Shown piece by piece: positions 1 to 8,735 of a DNA stretch of 64,000 nt. This DNA comes from JABFWF01 sp035539135. Lineage in GTDB: Bacteria; Pseudomonadota; Gammaproteobacteria; Xanthomonadales; Xanthomonadaceae. The position numbers were made by a program, and so were the translations under genes. The stretch is from contig DATLJD010000013.1 in the NCBI GenBank assembly GCA_035539135.1, forward strand, positions 186,001-250,000, read 5' to 3'. The stretch's first letter is position 1. Every line of letters starts with the position of its first letter. Below the pieces are notes generated by a model that worked only from the letters and a program-made list of their open reading frames with translations, did no database searches and was not told the DNA's origin.

Positions 1-169
1 GCGGAAGAATCCCGACGAGCTGACCGGCAAGACCGAGAACATGCGCTCGGTGAACTTCCCGGGGCACCCGCGCCTGGTCGGCCACTTCGTCGACCTGCGC
101 ATCACCGAGGCGTTGACCAACTCGCTGCGCGGCGAGGTGCTGACGGTCGACGCAAGCGCCGCGGCCTGA
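1..169 (+). CDS. miaB: MiaB C-terminal end (partial, cut by window edge)
   Basis: This is the last 55 residues of the radical-SAM tRNA methylthiotransferase that converts i6A37 to ms2i6A37. The visible part is the TRAM domain, with the family-typical RKNPDELTGKTENMRSVNF stretch and a final strand ending LTVDASAAA. The reading frame starts at base 2 and the stop is at 167-169. In many gammaproteobacteria miaB lies directly before ybeZ-ybeY-corC. Here about 5.5 kb of minus-strand efflux and amidohydrolase genes separate it from ybeZ. Confidence 0.9.
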   Translation, partial: RKNPDELTGKTENMRSVNFPGHPRLVGHFVDLRITEALTNSLRGEVLTVDASAAA

Positions 170-176
170 CCGCGCG

Positions 177-1286
177 CTAGTCCAGCCGCTTGCGGAAGCG
201 CAGCAGCGCCGCCGCCATCATCGCCACGGTGAAGGCGGCCAGCGCCAGCACTTCCGGCCACAGCTCGGCGAGGCCGGCGCCGCGCAGCATCACCCCGCGG
301 ATCAGGCGCAGGAAGTGGGTCAGCGGCAGCAGTTCCGCCAGCCACTGCACCACTTTCGGCATCCCCGCGAACGGGAACATGAAGCCCGACAGCAGCACCG
401 AGGGCAGGAACACGAAGAAGGTCATCTGCATCGCCTGGAACTGCGAGCGCGCGCGGGTCGAGATCAGCAGGCCGAGGGTGAGGTTGGCGAGGATCAGCAG
501 CCCCGACGCCAGGTAGATGTCGAGCAGGCCGCCGCGCACCGGCACCCGGAACAGGAACACGCCGAGCAGTAGGATCACGGTGGTCTGCACCAGCCCGATC
601 ACCGCGTAGGGCAGCACCTTGCCCACCATCAGCTCGCCGCCGCTGACCGGGGTGGCGATCAGCAGTTCCATGTTGCCGCGCTCGCGTTCGCGCACGATCG
701 CGACGCTGGTGAACAGCACCATGGTCATGGTCAGGATCACGCCGATCAGGCCGGGCACGATGTTGATGGCCGAGCGCCGCTCCGGGTTGTAGAACGAGAC
801 CACCGCGATCGGCTCCGCCGCCCGGTCCGGCAGCCGTCCGGCCTGCGCCGCCGCGGTCGCGCCGTCCAGCGGCGTGCGCGCCAGTTGCAGCGCCGCGCCC
901 TGCACCACCGTGTCGGTGCCGTCCACCAGCACCTGCACCGCCTCGCGGCCTTCGCTGCGGCGGCGCTCGAAGTCCGGTGGCACCACGATGCCGACGCTGA
1001 TCTCGCCGCGGCGCAGCGCGCGCATGAGTTCCTGCGGCGTGCGCGCGGACAGGGCCGGCTCGACCACGCCGGTGGCCAGCATGTCCATCACCAGCGCGCG
1101 CGAGCCGGCGGTGTCCGCCTGGTCGGCGATGCCGGCCGACAGTCCGCGCAGGTTGAGGTTGATCGCGTAGCCGAACAGCACCAGCTGCAGCACCGGGATG
1201 CCGACGATCATCGCCAGGGTCAGGCGGTCGCGGCGCAGCTGGCGCAGTTCCTTGCGCATGACCGCGGACAGCCGCTGCAGGTTCAT
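177..1286 (-). CDS. ABC-2 type transporter permease (YbhS/YbhR-like)
   Basis: This is a 369-residue inner-membrane permease of the ABC-2 (DrrB/YbhS) class. One membrane segment lies near residues 20-45, followed by a large periplasmic loop and five or six segments from about residue 180 onward, ending in the basic tail RFRKRLD. ATG at 1286 overlaps the end of the ATPase gene by four bases (ATGA), so the two are translationally coupled. E. coli has two permeases (YbhS and YbhR), but only one is encoded here, so it probably acts as a homodimer. Likely role: export of drugs or cations together with the adaptor and ATPase upstream. The substrate is unknown. Confidence 0.88.
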   Translation of the reverse strand: MNLQRLSAVMRKELRQLRRDRLTLAMIVGIPVLQLVLFGYAINLNLRGLSAGIADQADTAGSRALVMDMLATGVVEPALSARTPQELMRALRRGEISVGIVVPPDFERRRSEGREAVQVLVDGTDTVVQGAALQLARTPLDGATAAAQAGRLPDRAAEPIAVVSFYNPERRSAINIVPGLIGVILTMTMVLFTSVAIVRERERGNMELLIATPVSGGELMVGKVLPYAVIGLVQTTVILLLGVFLFRVPVRGGLLDIYLASGLLILANLTLGLLISTRARSQFQAMQMTFFVFLPSVLLSGFMFPFAGMPKVVQWLAELLPLTHFLRLIRGVMLRGAGLAELWPEVLALAAFTVAMMAAALLRFRKRLD

Positions 1287-2224
1287 GCCGCCGCCTCCGC
1301 GCGGCCGCGGGTGGCGGCGACGAACACGTCCTCGAGGTTGGGCGCGGTCGCGTCGACCTCGGCCTCGAGGCCGGCGTCGCGCAGGCGCGTGCGCAGCGCG
1401 TCCGCGTCGGCCCCGCGGTCGTCGGCGAGCACGCGCAGGGTGTTGCCGATCTGGGCGACGCTGAGCACGCCGGGCGCCCCGGCCAGCGCGCGGTGCGCCG
1501 CGCGCGGATCCCCGGCGTGCGCGAGCAGGGTGCGGCCCTCCAGCGCGGCCGCGAGGTCCGCCGGCGCGCCGTCGGCGACGAGCGCGCCGCGGTCGAGGAT
1601 GGCGAGGCGGTGGCAGCGCTCCGCCTCGTCCATGTAGTGGGTGGACACCAGCAGCGTGGTGCCGGCGTCGGCCAGCTCGAACAGGCGCTCCCAGAAGTCG
1701 CGCCGCGACTCCGGGTCCACCGCGCTGGTCGGCTCGTCGAGGAACAGCAGCTCGGGCTCGTGGATCACCGCCCCAGCCAGCGCGAGGCGCTGCTTCTGGC
1801 CGCCGCTCAGGGTTCCGGCGAGCTGCCGTTCGCGGTCGCCGAAGTGGTAGCGCTCGACCAGCTCGGCGATGCGGGTGCGCGCCCGCGCCTTCGGCAGACC
1901 CTGCACGGCGGCGAGGAACTCGAGGTTCTCGCGCACGCTGAGGTCCTCGAACAGCGAGAACCGCTGGGTCATGTAGCCGATCCGCCGGCGCAGCGCCTCG
2001 GCCTGCTCCGGGATGCGCAGGCCCAACACCTCGATCTGGCCCTCGCTCGGCGCCAGCAGGCCGCACAGCATGCGGATGGTGGTGGTCTTGCCGGAGCCGT
2101 TGGGGCCGAGGAAGCCGTAGACCTGCGCGCGCGGCACGTCGAGGTCGACGTGGTCGACCGCGACCAGCGCGCCGAAGCGGCGGCTCAGGCCGCGCGCGCG
2201 GATCGCCGGCGCGTCGCCGTTCAT
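1283..2224 (-). CDS. ABC transporter ATP-binding protein (YbhF-like)
   Basis: This 313-residue protein has one nucleotide-binding domain. Visible motifs are Walker A GPNGSGKTT near residue 40, the signature LSGGQKQRLALA near 140, Walker B LLFLDEPTSAVDP and the H-loop STH. The last 90 residues form the accessory C-terminal domain common in CcmA/YbhF-type exporters. E. coli YbhF carries two such domains, so this is the half-size form and should dimerise. It overlaps both its upstream (adaptor) and downstream (permease) neighbours by four bases, forming one operon of adaptor, ATPase and permease. Confidence 0.92.
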   Translation of the reverse strand: MNGDAPAIRARGLSRRFGALVAVDHVDLDVPRAQVYGFLGPNGSGKTTTIRMLCGLLAPSEGQIEVLGLRIPEQAEALRRRIGYMTQRFSLFEDLSVRENLEFLAAVQGLPKARARTRIAELVERYHFGDRERQLAGTLSGGQKQRLALAGAVIHEPELLFLDEPTSAVDPESRRDFWERLFELADAGTTLLVSTHYMDEAERCHRLAILDRGALVADGAPADLAAALEGRTLLAHAGDPRAAHRALAGAPGVLSVAQIGNTLRVLADDRGADADALRTRLRDAGLEAEVDATAPNLEDVFVAATRGRAEAAA

Positions 2225-3174
2225 GGCCCGAAGTCGACCCGCACCGGCAGGCCCGCCGGCAGGGATTTCGCCGCGTCGCCGTCCAGCGCGATCTCGGCGA
2301 GGTACACCAGCCTCGACGCGTCGTCGCCGGTGAGCGCGTAATACGGGGTGAAGCTCGGTTCGCGGCGGATCATGCGCACCTTGCCGGCCAGCGCCGTGGC
2401 GCGGCCGTCGACATGCACGCGTGCCGGCGTGCCGACGCGGACGTCGGCGCGAATGGGCTCGGGCACGTACACCCGCGCGTACGGCGCGTCGCCGACCAGC
2501 AGCACCGCCAGCGGCGCGCCGACCGGCGCCTGGTCGCCCAGCTCGTAGGGAATGCTGTCCACCAGCGCGTCGCGCGGCGCCTGCACGGTGAGCTTGGCCA
2601 GCGTGGCCCGTTCGGCGCTGGCCTGCGCCTCGGACGCACGCAGCGCCGCTTCGCCCTGGGCAATGTCCTCGGCGCGGCTGCCGTGCTCGAGTTCGCCAAG
2701 CGTGGCCCGCGCCGCGCGCACCTGCGCCTGCGCGTTGCCGGCGGCGGCACGCGCGCGGTCGACGTCCGCCGCGGCGACCAGCCGGCGCGCGCCCAGCGGC
2801 TGCAGGCGCGCGTAATAGGCCTGGGCGTCGCGTGCCTGCGCCTGCGCGGCGGCGAGCTCGGCGCGCGCGCGCGCGATTACCTCCCGGCGCGGCCCGGCCT
2901 CGAGTTCCTGCAGCGCCGCGCGCTGGCGCTGCGCCTGCGCGCGCGCGGCCTCGCTGGCCGCCTCGGTGCGGTTCGCCTCCAGCCGCAGCAGGACCTGCCC
3001 GGCGCGCACGCGTTCGCCTTCGCGCACCTCGATCGCGACGATCCGCTCGGCGCTGGGCGCGGGCAGGACGATGCGGTCGTACTCGAGCGTGCCGAGCGCC
3101 CGCGGCGCGTCCTCGCGGCAGCCGGCGAGGAGCGCCAGCGGCAGCAGCAGTGCGGCGAACGACCTGGGTGTCAT
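2221..3174 (-). CDS. HlyD-family periplasmic adaptor lipoprotein (YbhG-like)
   Basis: This 317-residue membrane-fusion protein begins with a lipoprotein signal ending LLALLAGC (lipobox LAGC, Cys at about 19). A biotinyl-lipoyl-like half domain follows (VREGERVRAGQVLLRL), then a long Ala/Arg/Glu-rich helical hairpin (about residues 60-190), the second lipoyl half and a beta barrel. It would link the inner-membrane ABC exporter to an outer-membrane channel, but no TolC-like gene lies nearby. Gene order TetR - adaptor - ATPase - permease matches E. coli cecR-ybhGFSR. Confidence 0.88.
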   Translation of the reverse strand: MTPRSFAALLLPLALLAGCREDAPRALGTLEYDRIVLPAPSAERIVAIEVREGERVRAGQVLLRLEANRTEAASEAARAQAQRQRAALQELEAGPRREVIARARAELAAAQAQARDAQAYYARLQPLGARRLVAAADVDRARAAAGNAQAQVRAARATLGELEHGSRAEDIAQGEAALRASEAQASAERATLAKLTVQAPRDALVDSIPYELGDQAPVGAPLAVLLVGDAPYARVYVPEPIRADVRVGTPARVHVDGRATALAGKVRMIRREPSFTPYYALTGDDASRLVYLAEIALDGDAAKSLPAGLPVRVDFGP

Positions 3175-3199
3175 GCCTTCGCTCCTTGCGGGGGGCGGA

Positions 3200-3862
3200 T
3201 CAGCCGGCGCCGATCCCGCGGTCGAGCAGCGCGATGGTGTGCGCGCGCAGCGCCTCGGCGTCGAGTTCGTCGGCGTCGAAGAACTGCCGCCAGATCGGCG
3301 CGCCGGCGGCGGGGAACAGGGTCAGGCCGACCAGCGAGACCACCAGCAGGCGGGGGTCGAGCCCGGGATCGAGCTGGCCCCGCCGCTGCGCCTGGGTGAA
3401 GCGCTCGGCGAGCAGGCGCGGCAGTTGCGGCGCGACCCGGGTCAGCAGCAGTTCGCGCAACGCGCCGCCCTCGCACAGCACCTCGCGCACCCACAACGCG
3501 GGCAGCCAGGGATGGCGCGCGACCAGTTCGCCGATCCCGCGCACGAAGGCGGCGACCAGCGCGGCGGCATCCTCGCCGGCGCGCAGCAGCGGCTCGCGCA
3601 GTTCGGCGAAGGCCGGCATCAGCCGCTCCTCGACCACCGCCTGCCGCAGCTGCGCCTTGTCGCCGAAGTAGTAGTGCAGCAGCGCCGGGGTCACCGCCGC
3701 TTCGCTCGCGATCGCGCGCAACGGGGTCGCGGCGATGCCGCGGCGGACGTAGCAGGCGATCGCGGCATCGAGCAGGCGTTCGCGCAGGTCCGGGCCGGCG
3801 CCCGCCGGGCGGCCGGCGCGGCGCCCGGGCGTGGGGACGGTGGAGGTCGCGGAGGCTGCCAT
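3200..3862 (-). CDS. TetR/AcrR-family regulator (CecR-like)
   Basis: This 220-residue protein has an N-terminal TetR helix-turn-helix (RERLLDAAIACYVRRGI, then TPLRAIASEAAVTPALLHYYFGDKAQL) and a helical ligand-binding domain of the CecR (YbiH) type. It is first in the minus-strand operon with the HlyD adaptor, ATPase and permease, and most likely represses it in response to the exported compound. The start at 3862 is followed by a Pro/Gly/Arg-rich, probably disordered N-terminus of about 25 residues. An unusually AT-rich patch lies just upstream. Confidence 0.88.
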   Translation of the reverse strand: MAASATSTVPTPGRRAGRPAGAGPDLRERLLDAAIACYVRRGIAATPLRAIASEAAVTPALLHYYFGDKAQLRQAVVEERLMPAFAELREPLLRAGEDAAALVAAFVRGIGELVARHPWLPALWVREVLCEGGALRELLLTRVAPQLPRLLAERFTQAQRRGQLDPGLDPRLLVVSLVGLTLFPAAGAPIWRQFFDADELDAEALRAHTIALLDRGIGAG

Positions 3863-3900
3863 GCGTATATTTAATTCATTGGTTAATTTATTTTCAAGGC
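3863..3900 (-). promoter_or_regulatory. AT-rich promoter/operator candidate of the TetR-ABC operon
   Basis: Just upstream of the TetR start is an AT-rich patch that stands out sharply from the GC-rich surroundings. Read on the minus strand it contains TTAACCAATGAATTAA, whose outer TTAA...TTAA halves form an imperfect inverted repeat. This is the natural place for TetR autoregulation. The exact operator is inferred from composition and position only. Confidence 0.4.
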
Positions 3901-3949
3901 CGTTCGTCGGAAAGCCGGCGCCCGGGCCCGGCCTTCCGGCCTTCCCCGC

Positions 3950-5614
3950 TCAAGGCCCCGCTTCGTAGACCGGCTTGCCGTCCACGTAGGTCGCGCGCAC
4001 GGTGAGCGTGCGCAGGCCGGCAGGATCGATCGCCAGCGGATCCTCCGCCAGCACCACGAAGTCCGCGCGCTTGCCCGCGGCCAGGCTGCCGACCTCGTCC
4101 TCGGCGAAGCCGGCGTAGGCGGCGTCGAGGGTGAAGCCGCGCAGCGCCTCGAACGCGGTCAGCTTGTCCTCCGGGTGCCAGCCGCCGGGCGGCGCGCCCT
4201 CGGCGTCGGTGCGGGTCGCGGCGGCGTACAGGCCCAGGCGCGGGTCCACCGATTCCACCGGGAAGTCCGAACCCAGCGCGAGCCGCGCGCCGCTGTCGCG
4301 CAGGTGCCGCCAGGCGTAGGCGCCGTTGATGCGGTCGGGGCCGAGCCGGTCCTCCGCCCAGGGCATGTCGCTGGTCGCGTGGGTCGGCTGCATCGAGGCG
4401 ATCACGTGCAGCCGCGCCAGCCGCGGCAGGTCCTGTGGCGCGAGCACCTGCGCGTGCTCGATCCGCCAGCGGTGATCGGTCGTGGTGGCGTCCTCGCCGA
4501 GCAGGCGTGCATAGATGTCGAGCACGATCTCGTTGCCGCGGTCGCCGATCGCGTGAGTCGCGACCTGCACGCCGCAGCCCTTCGCCTTGGCGGCGATGCG
4601 TTCCAGCTCGGCCGGCGCGGTGACCAGCAGGCCGCGATTGCCCGGATCGTCGCTGTAGTCGGCCAGCAGCGCGGCGCCGCGGCTGCCGAGCGCGCCGTCG
4701 GCGTACAGCTTGACCGTGCGCATCTGCAGCCGGCCCGCCGGATGCCGGTACAGGCCGTCGCTGCACAGCCAGTCGAGCGCGGCGTTGCCGCCGTCAGCGA
4801 AGGCGGTGATCCGCAAGGGCAGGCGGCCGGCGTCGGCGAGGCGCTGGTAGATCCGCATCTCGCGCAGCGGCACGCCGGCGTCGTGCACGCCGGTCAGGCC
4901 GTGCGCGACCGCATCGCGCATCGCGAGTTCGAGCGCGCGGGTCTCGGTCGCCTCGTCCAGCGGCGGCACCGCGTCGTCGACCAGCGCTGTCGCTGCGTCC
5001 ACAAAGATGCCGGTCGGCTGCCCGTCCACGCGCTCGATGCGGCCGCCCTCGGGCTGCCAGTCGCCGCCGAGGTCGCGCCCGACCGCGCGCATCGCCGCGC
5101 TGTTGGCCCAGCCGGCGTGGCCGTCGATGCGGCTGAGCCAGACCGGACGGTCGGGGAAGGCGGCATCGAGATCGGCCGCGCTCGGGAAACGCTTGTCTTG
5201 CCAGTCGTTCTGGTCCCAGCCGCGGCCCGTCAGCCAGGCGCCGGCGGGCAGCGTGCGTTCGAACGCGCGCAGGCGCGCGAGGACCTCATCCTTGCTGCTG
5301 GTGCCGACCAGGTCCGCGCTGAGGTGGCTCAGCCCGAGTCCTTCGACATGGCCGTGCGCGTCGATCAGGCCCGGCACCAGCGTCGCGTCGCCGAAGTCGA
5401 GGCGCCGCGCGCGCGGGTAGCGCGCGAGCAGCGCGTCGCGCGCGCCGACCGCGAGGATGCGGCCGCCGTCGTCGTAGGCCAGCGCGGTCGCACGCGGCTG
5501 CGCGGCGTCCATGGTGTGGATGCGGGCGGCGCTGGCCACCGTGACCTGCGCCGCGTGCGCCGTTGATGCGATCGTCATCGCGATGCACCACACTGCCGGG
5601 AGCCATCCGCGCAT
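3950..5614 (-). CDS. Secreted amidohydrolase, YtcJ/amidohydrolase-3 type
   Basis: This 554-residue enzyme carries a cleavable signal peptide (MRGWLPAVWCIAMTIASTAHA). The metal-dependent hydrolase motifs are visible in order: IDAHGHVEG, VKLYADGALGSRG (likely metal-bridging Lys), VATHAIGDRGN, IEHAQVL and GSDFPVES (catalytic Asp). It belongs to the YtcJ-like amidohydrolase family, whose members cleave C-N bonds in assorted amides; the substrate cannot be told. It is a periplasmic or secreted form. The start at 5614 is chosen because it gives the signal peptide. It lies upstream of the TetR operon on the same strand, divergent from ybeZ. Confidence 0.85.
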   Translation of the reverse strand: MRGWLPAVWCIAMTIASTAHAAQVTVASAARIHTMDAAQPRATALAYDDGGRILAVGARDALLARYPRARRLDFGDATLVPGLIDAHGHVEGLGLSHLSADLVGTSSKDEVLARLRAFERTLPAGAWLTGRGWDQNDWQDKRFPSAADLDAAFPDRPVWLSRIDGHAGWANSAAMRAVGRDLGGDWQPEGGRIERVDGQPTGIFVDAATALVDDAVPPLDEATETRALELAMRDAVAHGLTGVHDAGVPLREMRIYQRLADAGRLPLRITAFADGGNAALDWLCSDGLYRHPAGRLQMRTVKLYADGALGSRGAALLADYSDDPGNRGLLVTAPAELERIAAKAKGCGVQVATHAIGDRGNEIVLDIYARLLGEDATTTDHRWRIEHAQVLAPQDLPRLARLHVIASMQPTHATSDMPWAEDRLGPDRINGAYAWRHLRDSGARLALGSDFPVESVDPRLGLYAAATRTDAEGAPPGGWHPEDKLTAFEALRGFTLDAAYAGFAEDEVGSLAAGKRADFVVLAEDPLAIDPAGLRTLTVRATYVDGKPVYEAGP

Positions 5615-5704
5615 CGTGCGTTCTCCGCCTGAAGGAAGCCGCGACTTTGCGAAATGCGCCGGCCCGGCGCAAGCTGGCGCCCGCTCCCGCCACCCGCTCC
5701 CCCG

Positions 5705-6688
5705 ATGCCCGCACGCCACAGCTCGGAATTCGCCCTGGAACCCGCCGACGCCGAGCGCCTGGCCAACCTCAGCGGCGCCTTCGACGGCCACCTGCGCATG
5801 ATCGAGCTGCGCGCGGGCGTGGAGATCGCGAACCGCGGCAACATCTTCCGCATTTCCGGCCCGGAGAAGGCGGTGAAGGGCGCCGAGAAGCTGCTGCGCC
5901 GGCTGTGGGACGACACCGCCGACGGCGTGATCGACGAGCAGGAGATCCACCTGCGGCTGGCCGAGGCACAGGCCGACCGGCTGGCGAAGGAGGACGTGGA
6001 GCCGCAGGAAGTCGCGATCAAGGTCAAGCGCGGGACCGTGCGCGGCCGCGGTCCCAACCAGGCGAAGTACCTGCACGCGATCGCCACCCACGACATCAAC
6101 TTCGGCATCGGCCCGGCCGGCACCGGCAAGACCTACCTCGCGGTCGCCAGCGCGGTGGAGGCGCTCAACGACTCGCGCGTGCAGCGGCTGGTGCTGGTGC
6201 GGCCGGCGGTCGAGGCCGGCGAGAAGCTCGGCTTCCTGCCTGGCGACCTGACCCAGAAGGTCGATCCTTACCTGCGCCCGCTGTACGACGCGCTGTACGA
6301 GATGCTCGGCGTGGAGAAGGTGGTCAAGCTGCTGGAGAAGACGGTGATCGAGATCGCGCCGCTCGCCTACATGCGCGGGCGCACGCTCAACGACGCCTTC
6401 GTGATCCTCGACGAGGCGCAGAACACCACGATCGAGCAGATGAAGATGTTCCTGACCCGGATCGGCTTCGGTTCGACCGCGGTGGTGACGGGCGACCTCA
6501 CCCAGATCGACCTGCCGCGCGCGCAGAAGTCCGGCCTGAAGGACGCGCTCGAGGTGCTGCACGGCGTGGACGGCATCAGCTTCACCTTCTTCGAGGCGCG
6601 CGACGTCGTCCGGCACCCGCTGGTCGCGCGCATCGTCACCGCCTACGACGCGCGCGACGCGCAGGACGCCTCCACCGGCAAGCCCTGA
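5705..6688 (+). CDS. ybeZ: PhoH-like ATPase YbeZ
   Basis: This 327-residue cytoplasmic P-loop protein of the PhoH family has Walker A GPAGTGKTYLAVASA (about residue 137) and Walker B FVILDEAQNTT. An N-terminal KH-like segment precedes the ATPase core. YbeZ works with the endoribonuclease YbeY in rRNA and ribosome quality control, and the two genes are adjacent (11-base gap). ATG 5705 is preferred over an in-frame upstream ATG at 5654 because homologs begin near here and the upstream residues are Pro-rich and unconserved. Confidence 0.93.
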   Translation: MPARHSSEFALEPADAERLANLSGAFDGHLRMIELRAGVEIANRGNIFRISGPEKAVKGAEKLLRRLWDDTADGVIDEQEIHLRLAEAQADRLAKEDVEPQEVAIKVKRGTVRGRGPNQAKYLHAIATHDINFGIGPAGTGKTYLAVASAVEALNDSRVQRLVLVRPAVEAGEKLGFLPGDLTQKVDPYLRPLYDALYEMLGVEKVVKLLEKTVIEIAPLAYMRGRTLNDAFVILDEAQNTTIEQMKMFLTRIGFGSTAVVTGDLTQIDLPRAQKSGLKDALEVLHGVDGISFTFFEARDVVRHPLVARIVTAYDARDAQDASTGKP

Positions 6689-6699
6689 CAGGACACACG

Positions 6700-7188
6700 A
6701 TGACCAAAGGACCGGTTCGCCTCGACGTTTCCGTCGGCTACGCCGTGCCGCGCGCCGGCCTGCCGGCCGCGGTCAGCTTCCGCAAGTGGGTGGCCGCCGC
6801 CCTCGCCGGCCGCATCCGCGAGGCCGACCTCGCGGTGCGCCTCGTCGGCGCCCGCGAGGGCCGCGCGCTCAACCGCCACTACCGCGGCAAGGACTACGCG
6901 ACCAACGTGCTCAGCTTCCCCGCCGACGCCGCGGAAGGCATCGTCCTGCCCCAGGGCGTGCGCATGCCGCTGCTCGGCGACCTCGTCCTGTGCGCCCCGG
7001 TCATCGCCCGCGAGGCGAAGGAACAGGGCAAGCCGCTGGCCGCCCACTACGCCCACCTGACCGTGCACGGAACCCTGCACCTGCTCGGCTGGGACCACGA
7101 GGACGCGCGCGAGGCGGACTGCATGGAACAGTTGGAGCGGGAAATCCTGGCGGGCCTGGGGATCGGCGACCCCTACGAAGAACGGTAA
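6700..7188 (+). CDS. ybeY: Endoribonuclease YbeY
   Basis: This 162-residue single-strand-specific metallo-endoribonuclease acts in 16S rRNA 3' end maturation. The zinc motif H-x3-H-x5-H is intact as HGTLHLLGWDH near residue 125, and the conserved NVLSFP segment is present. It is separated from ybeZ by a short gap and presumably co-transcribed. In many proteobacteria corC (ybeX) follows immediately. Here about 4.6 kb carrying a peptide-modification cassette and its possible regulator lies in between. Confidence 0.95.
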   Translation: MTKGPVRLDVSVGYAVPRAGLPAAVSFRKWVAAALAGRIREADLAVRLVGAREGRALNRHYRGKDYATNVLSFPADAAEGIVLPQGVRMPLLGDLVLCAPVIAREAKEQGKPLAAHYAHLTVHGTLHLLGWDHEDAREADCMEQLEREILAGLGIGDPYEER

Positions 7189-7224
7189 TCCGCTAGACCC
7201 GGATACGCGGCGGGGTTCCAGCAG

Positions 7225-7593
7225 CTATCCCGCGTTGCCTGCGATGATGTCGACGTCGTGCAGGCTGCCGTCCTGGCGCCGCACCCGCAGGCGCAGGTGC
7301 TCGCCCGGCGCGACTTCCCGCAGTGCCTTGGCCATCGCCCGCGCCGGTGCGCCGGCAATGTCCTTGCCATTGGCCTGCACCACCTGGTCACCGACGGCCA
7401 GGCCGGCCTGCGCCGCGGGCGAACCGGGCACGATCTCGGTCACCCGGACACGCTTGAGCTTGGGGCTGAAGAAGCCTGAAATCGTCGCTTCGGTGCCGAA
7501 TCCCAGCCGTGCCTTGCTGCCCGCGAACGCGGGCAGGGCCAGCAGCAAGGACACGAGGAATGCGCTGAACACCAGTCTGGATACGATCTTCAT
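7225..7593 (-). CDS. Secreted single-PDZ-domain protein
   Basis: This 122-residue protein has a signal peptide (MKIVSRLVFSAFLVSLLLALPAFAG) and one PDZ domain. The PDZ hallmarks are VTEIVPGSPAAQAGLAVGD followed by QVVQANGKDI and a beta-strand tail. There is no protease domain, so it is probably a peptide- or protein-binding accessory in the periplasm. It lies 80 bases downstream of the acyltransferase-like gene on the same strand and may be the last gene of the peptide-modification cassette, but it could also be independent. Confidence 0.75.
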   Translation of the reverse strand: MKIVSRLVFSAFLVSLLLALPAFAGSKARLGFGTEATISGFFSPKLKRVRVTEIVPGSPAAQAGLAVGDQVVQANGKDIAGAPARAMAKALREVAPGEHLRLRVRRQDGSLHDVDIIAGNAG

Positions 7594-7673
7594 GGAAACT
7601 CCGGGTTGGGCGGCAAGGAGGGCGGGCCGGAAAGCATCATGGGCCGGCTGCGGATGGTCGGGGTGCGGCACAT

Positions 7674-8735
7674 TCAGCTCACGGCAGGAACCCGCCGCCC
7701 GCGGCCAAGGGCGTCGGCGCGGCGCGCCAACTCCTCCAGCATGTGGGCAGGCAGCGGGGAATGCGGGCGCAGCTCGGCGAGCAAGGCGCGGAACTGCCCG
7801 GCCCAGTCGCCGTCGCAGGGAACGCGTGTCGCGCAGGGGAAGCGACGCTCCAGTTCGCTCCAGTAGATCCATGGCGCCGGCCGGCGGCGCAACTGGGCCT
7901 CCATGTTGGCGAAGATCGCGGCCGTGGTCTCGTACAGCGCCTGGTCCGGGTCCGGCGAATCGCTCAACGGAATCGGTCGCTGTACGTCCAGCACGCAATC
8001 CTGGCCATGCGTGTAGTGGCAGTAGACCGGCACGAGCAGTGCGTTCGCCCGCAGCGCGAAGAACGCGGTCCCCGTCATCGCGTGGGTCAGCCCGCCCAGG
8101 AATGGCACGGCGACGTGGTTGCCGGCCACGTCGTACACGTCGGGCATCATGGTCAATACCTCGCCGCGCTGCAGCGCCTTCAGGGCCGCCACGACGGCCC
8201 GGCGGTTGTTGTACAGGACGGTGGCGGGTCCGCCGAAGCGGCGGTAGATCGGTTCGTAATCGACGGTGCTGGCGTTGTCGGCGGGATCGTCGAAAAACAC
8301 GTTGAACTGCTTGCGGGGCCCGACGTCGGCGATCAGGCGCAGGCTCGCGGGGAGGTAGGCGCCATAGTGCGGGGTGATCAGGACCACCGGGCCGTCGTGG
8401 GCCGCGACATGGCGCATCGCATCGACGTCGAGATAGTGAACGTGCTTGCGCGCGTATGCACGCAGGCCCGCTTGGTCAAGCTGGCGCAGGTGCGCGAGCA
8501 GCACGCCGCCCTGATACAGGGAGGCGCGGTGGCCCCTGCGCAGGGCCGCGAGCGTGGCGCGATTGGCGTCCGGGAATGCACGCCGGAAACCCGTTTCCAG
8601 TTGCGCCGCCGTGGCGTCGCCGGCGGCACGCCCGTCCAGCCAGGACGCCAGGCGTGCCAGCACCACCGTGGCACCCGGCGCGAACCGGGCGGCGACTGCG
8701 AAGGCGCGCGTCTGGCGCAGGTCGGCCCAGTTCAT
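7674..8735 (-). CDS. Lysophospholipid/lipid A acyltransferase-like protein (cassette member)
   Basis: This 353-residue protein has the outline of the LpxL/HtrB acyltransferase superfamily. GPVVLITPHYGAY corresponds to the active-site His region (H123), and MMPDVYDVAGNHVAVPFLGG to the PD...vpFfG region. In LpxL-type enzymes the motif is HX4(D/E); here the residue five after His is Leu128, so the usual acidic partner is missing. Its start overlaps the stop of the preceding gene by four bases, so it is co-translated with a related protein in an operon headed by a small peptide gene. It may acylate a peptide or lipid, or have another role. Family call is good, reaction unknown. Confidence 0.65.
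   Translation of the reverse strand: MNWADLRQTRAFAVAARFAPGATVVLARLASWLDGRAAGDATAAQLETGFRRAFPDANRATLAALRRGHRASLYQGGVLLAHLRQLDQAGLRAYARKHVHYLDVDAMRHVAAHDGPVVLITPHYGAYLPASLRLIADVGPRKQFNVFFDDPADNASTVDYEPIYRRFGGPATVLYNNRRAVVAALKALQRGEVLTMMPDVYDVAGNHVAVPFLGGLTHAMTGTAFFALRANALLVPVYCHYTHGQDCVLDVQRPIPLSDSPDPDQALYETTAAIFANMEAQLRRRPAPWIYWSELERRFPCATRVPCDGDWAGQFRALLAELRPHSPLPAHMLEELARRADALGRGRRVPAVS

Noticed and set aside
177..3862. Efflux operon considered as part of the putative peptide system
   Set aside because: It is about 3.4 kb away, beyond ybeZ-ybeY, and has its own TetR regulator and the conserved cecR-ybhGFS order.
4175..5566. Long plus-strand frame opposite the amidohydrolase
   Set aside because: The minus-strand protein has all amidohydrolase metal motifs; the opposite frame has none and no ribosome site.
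3950..6616. 888-codon minus-strand frame suggesting an N-terminal extension of the amidohydrolase
   Set aside because: The extra part is antisense to ybeZ. The true start at 5614 gives a signal peptide.
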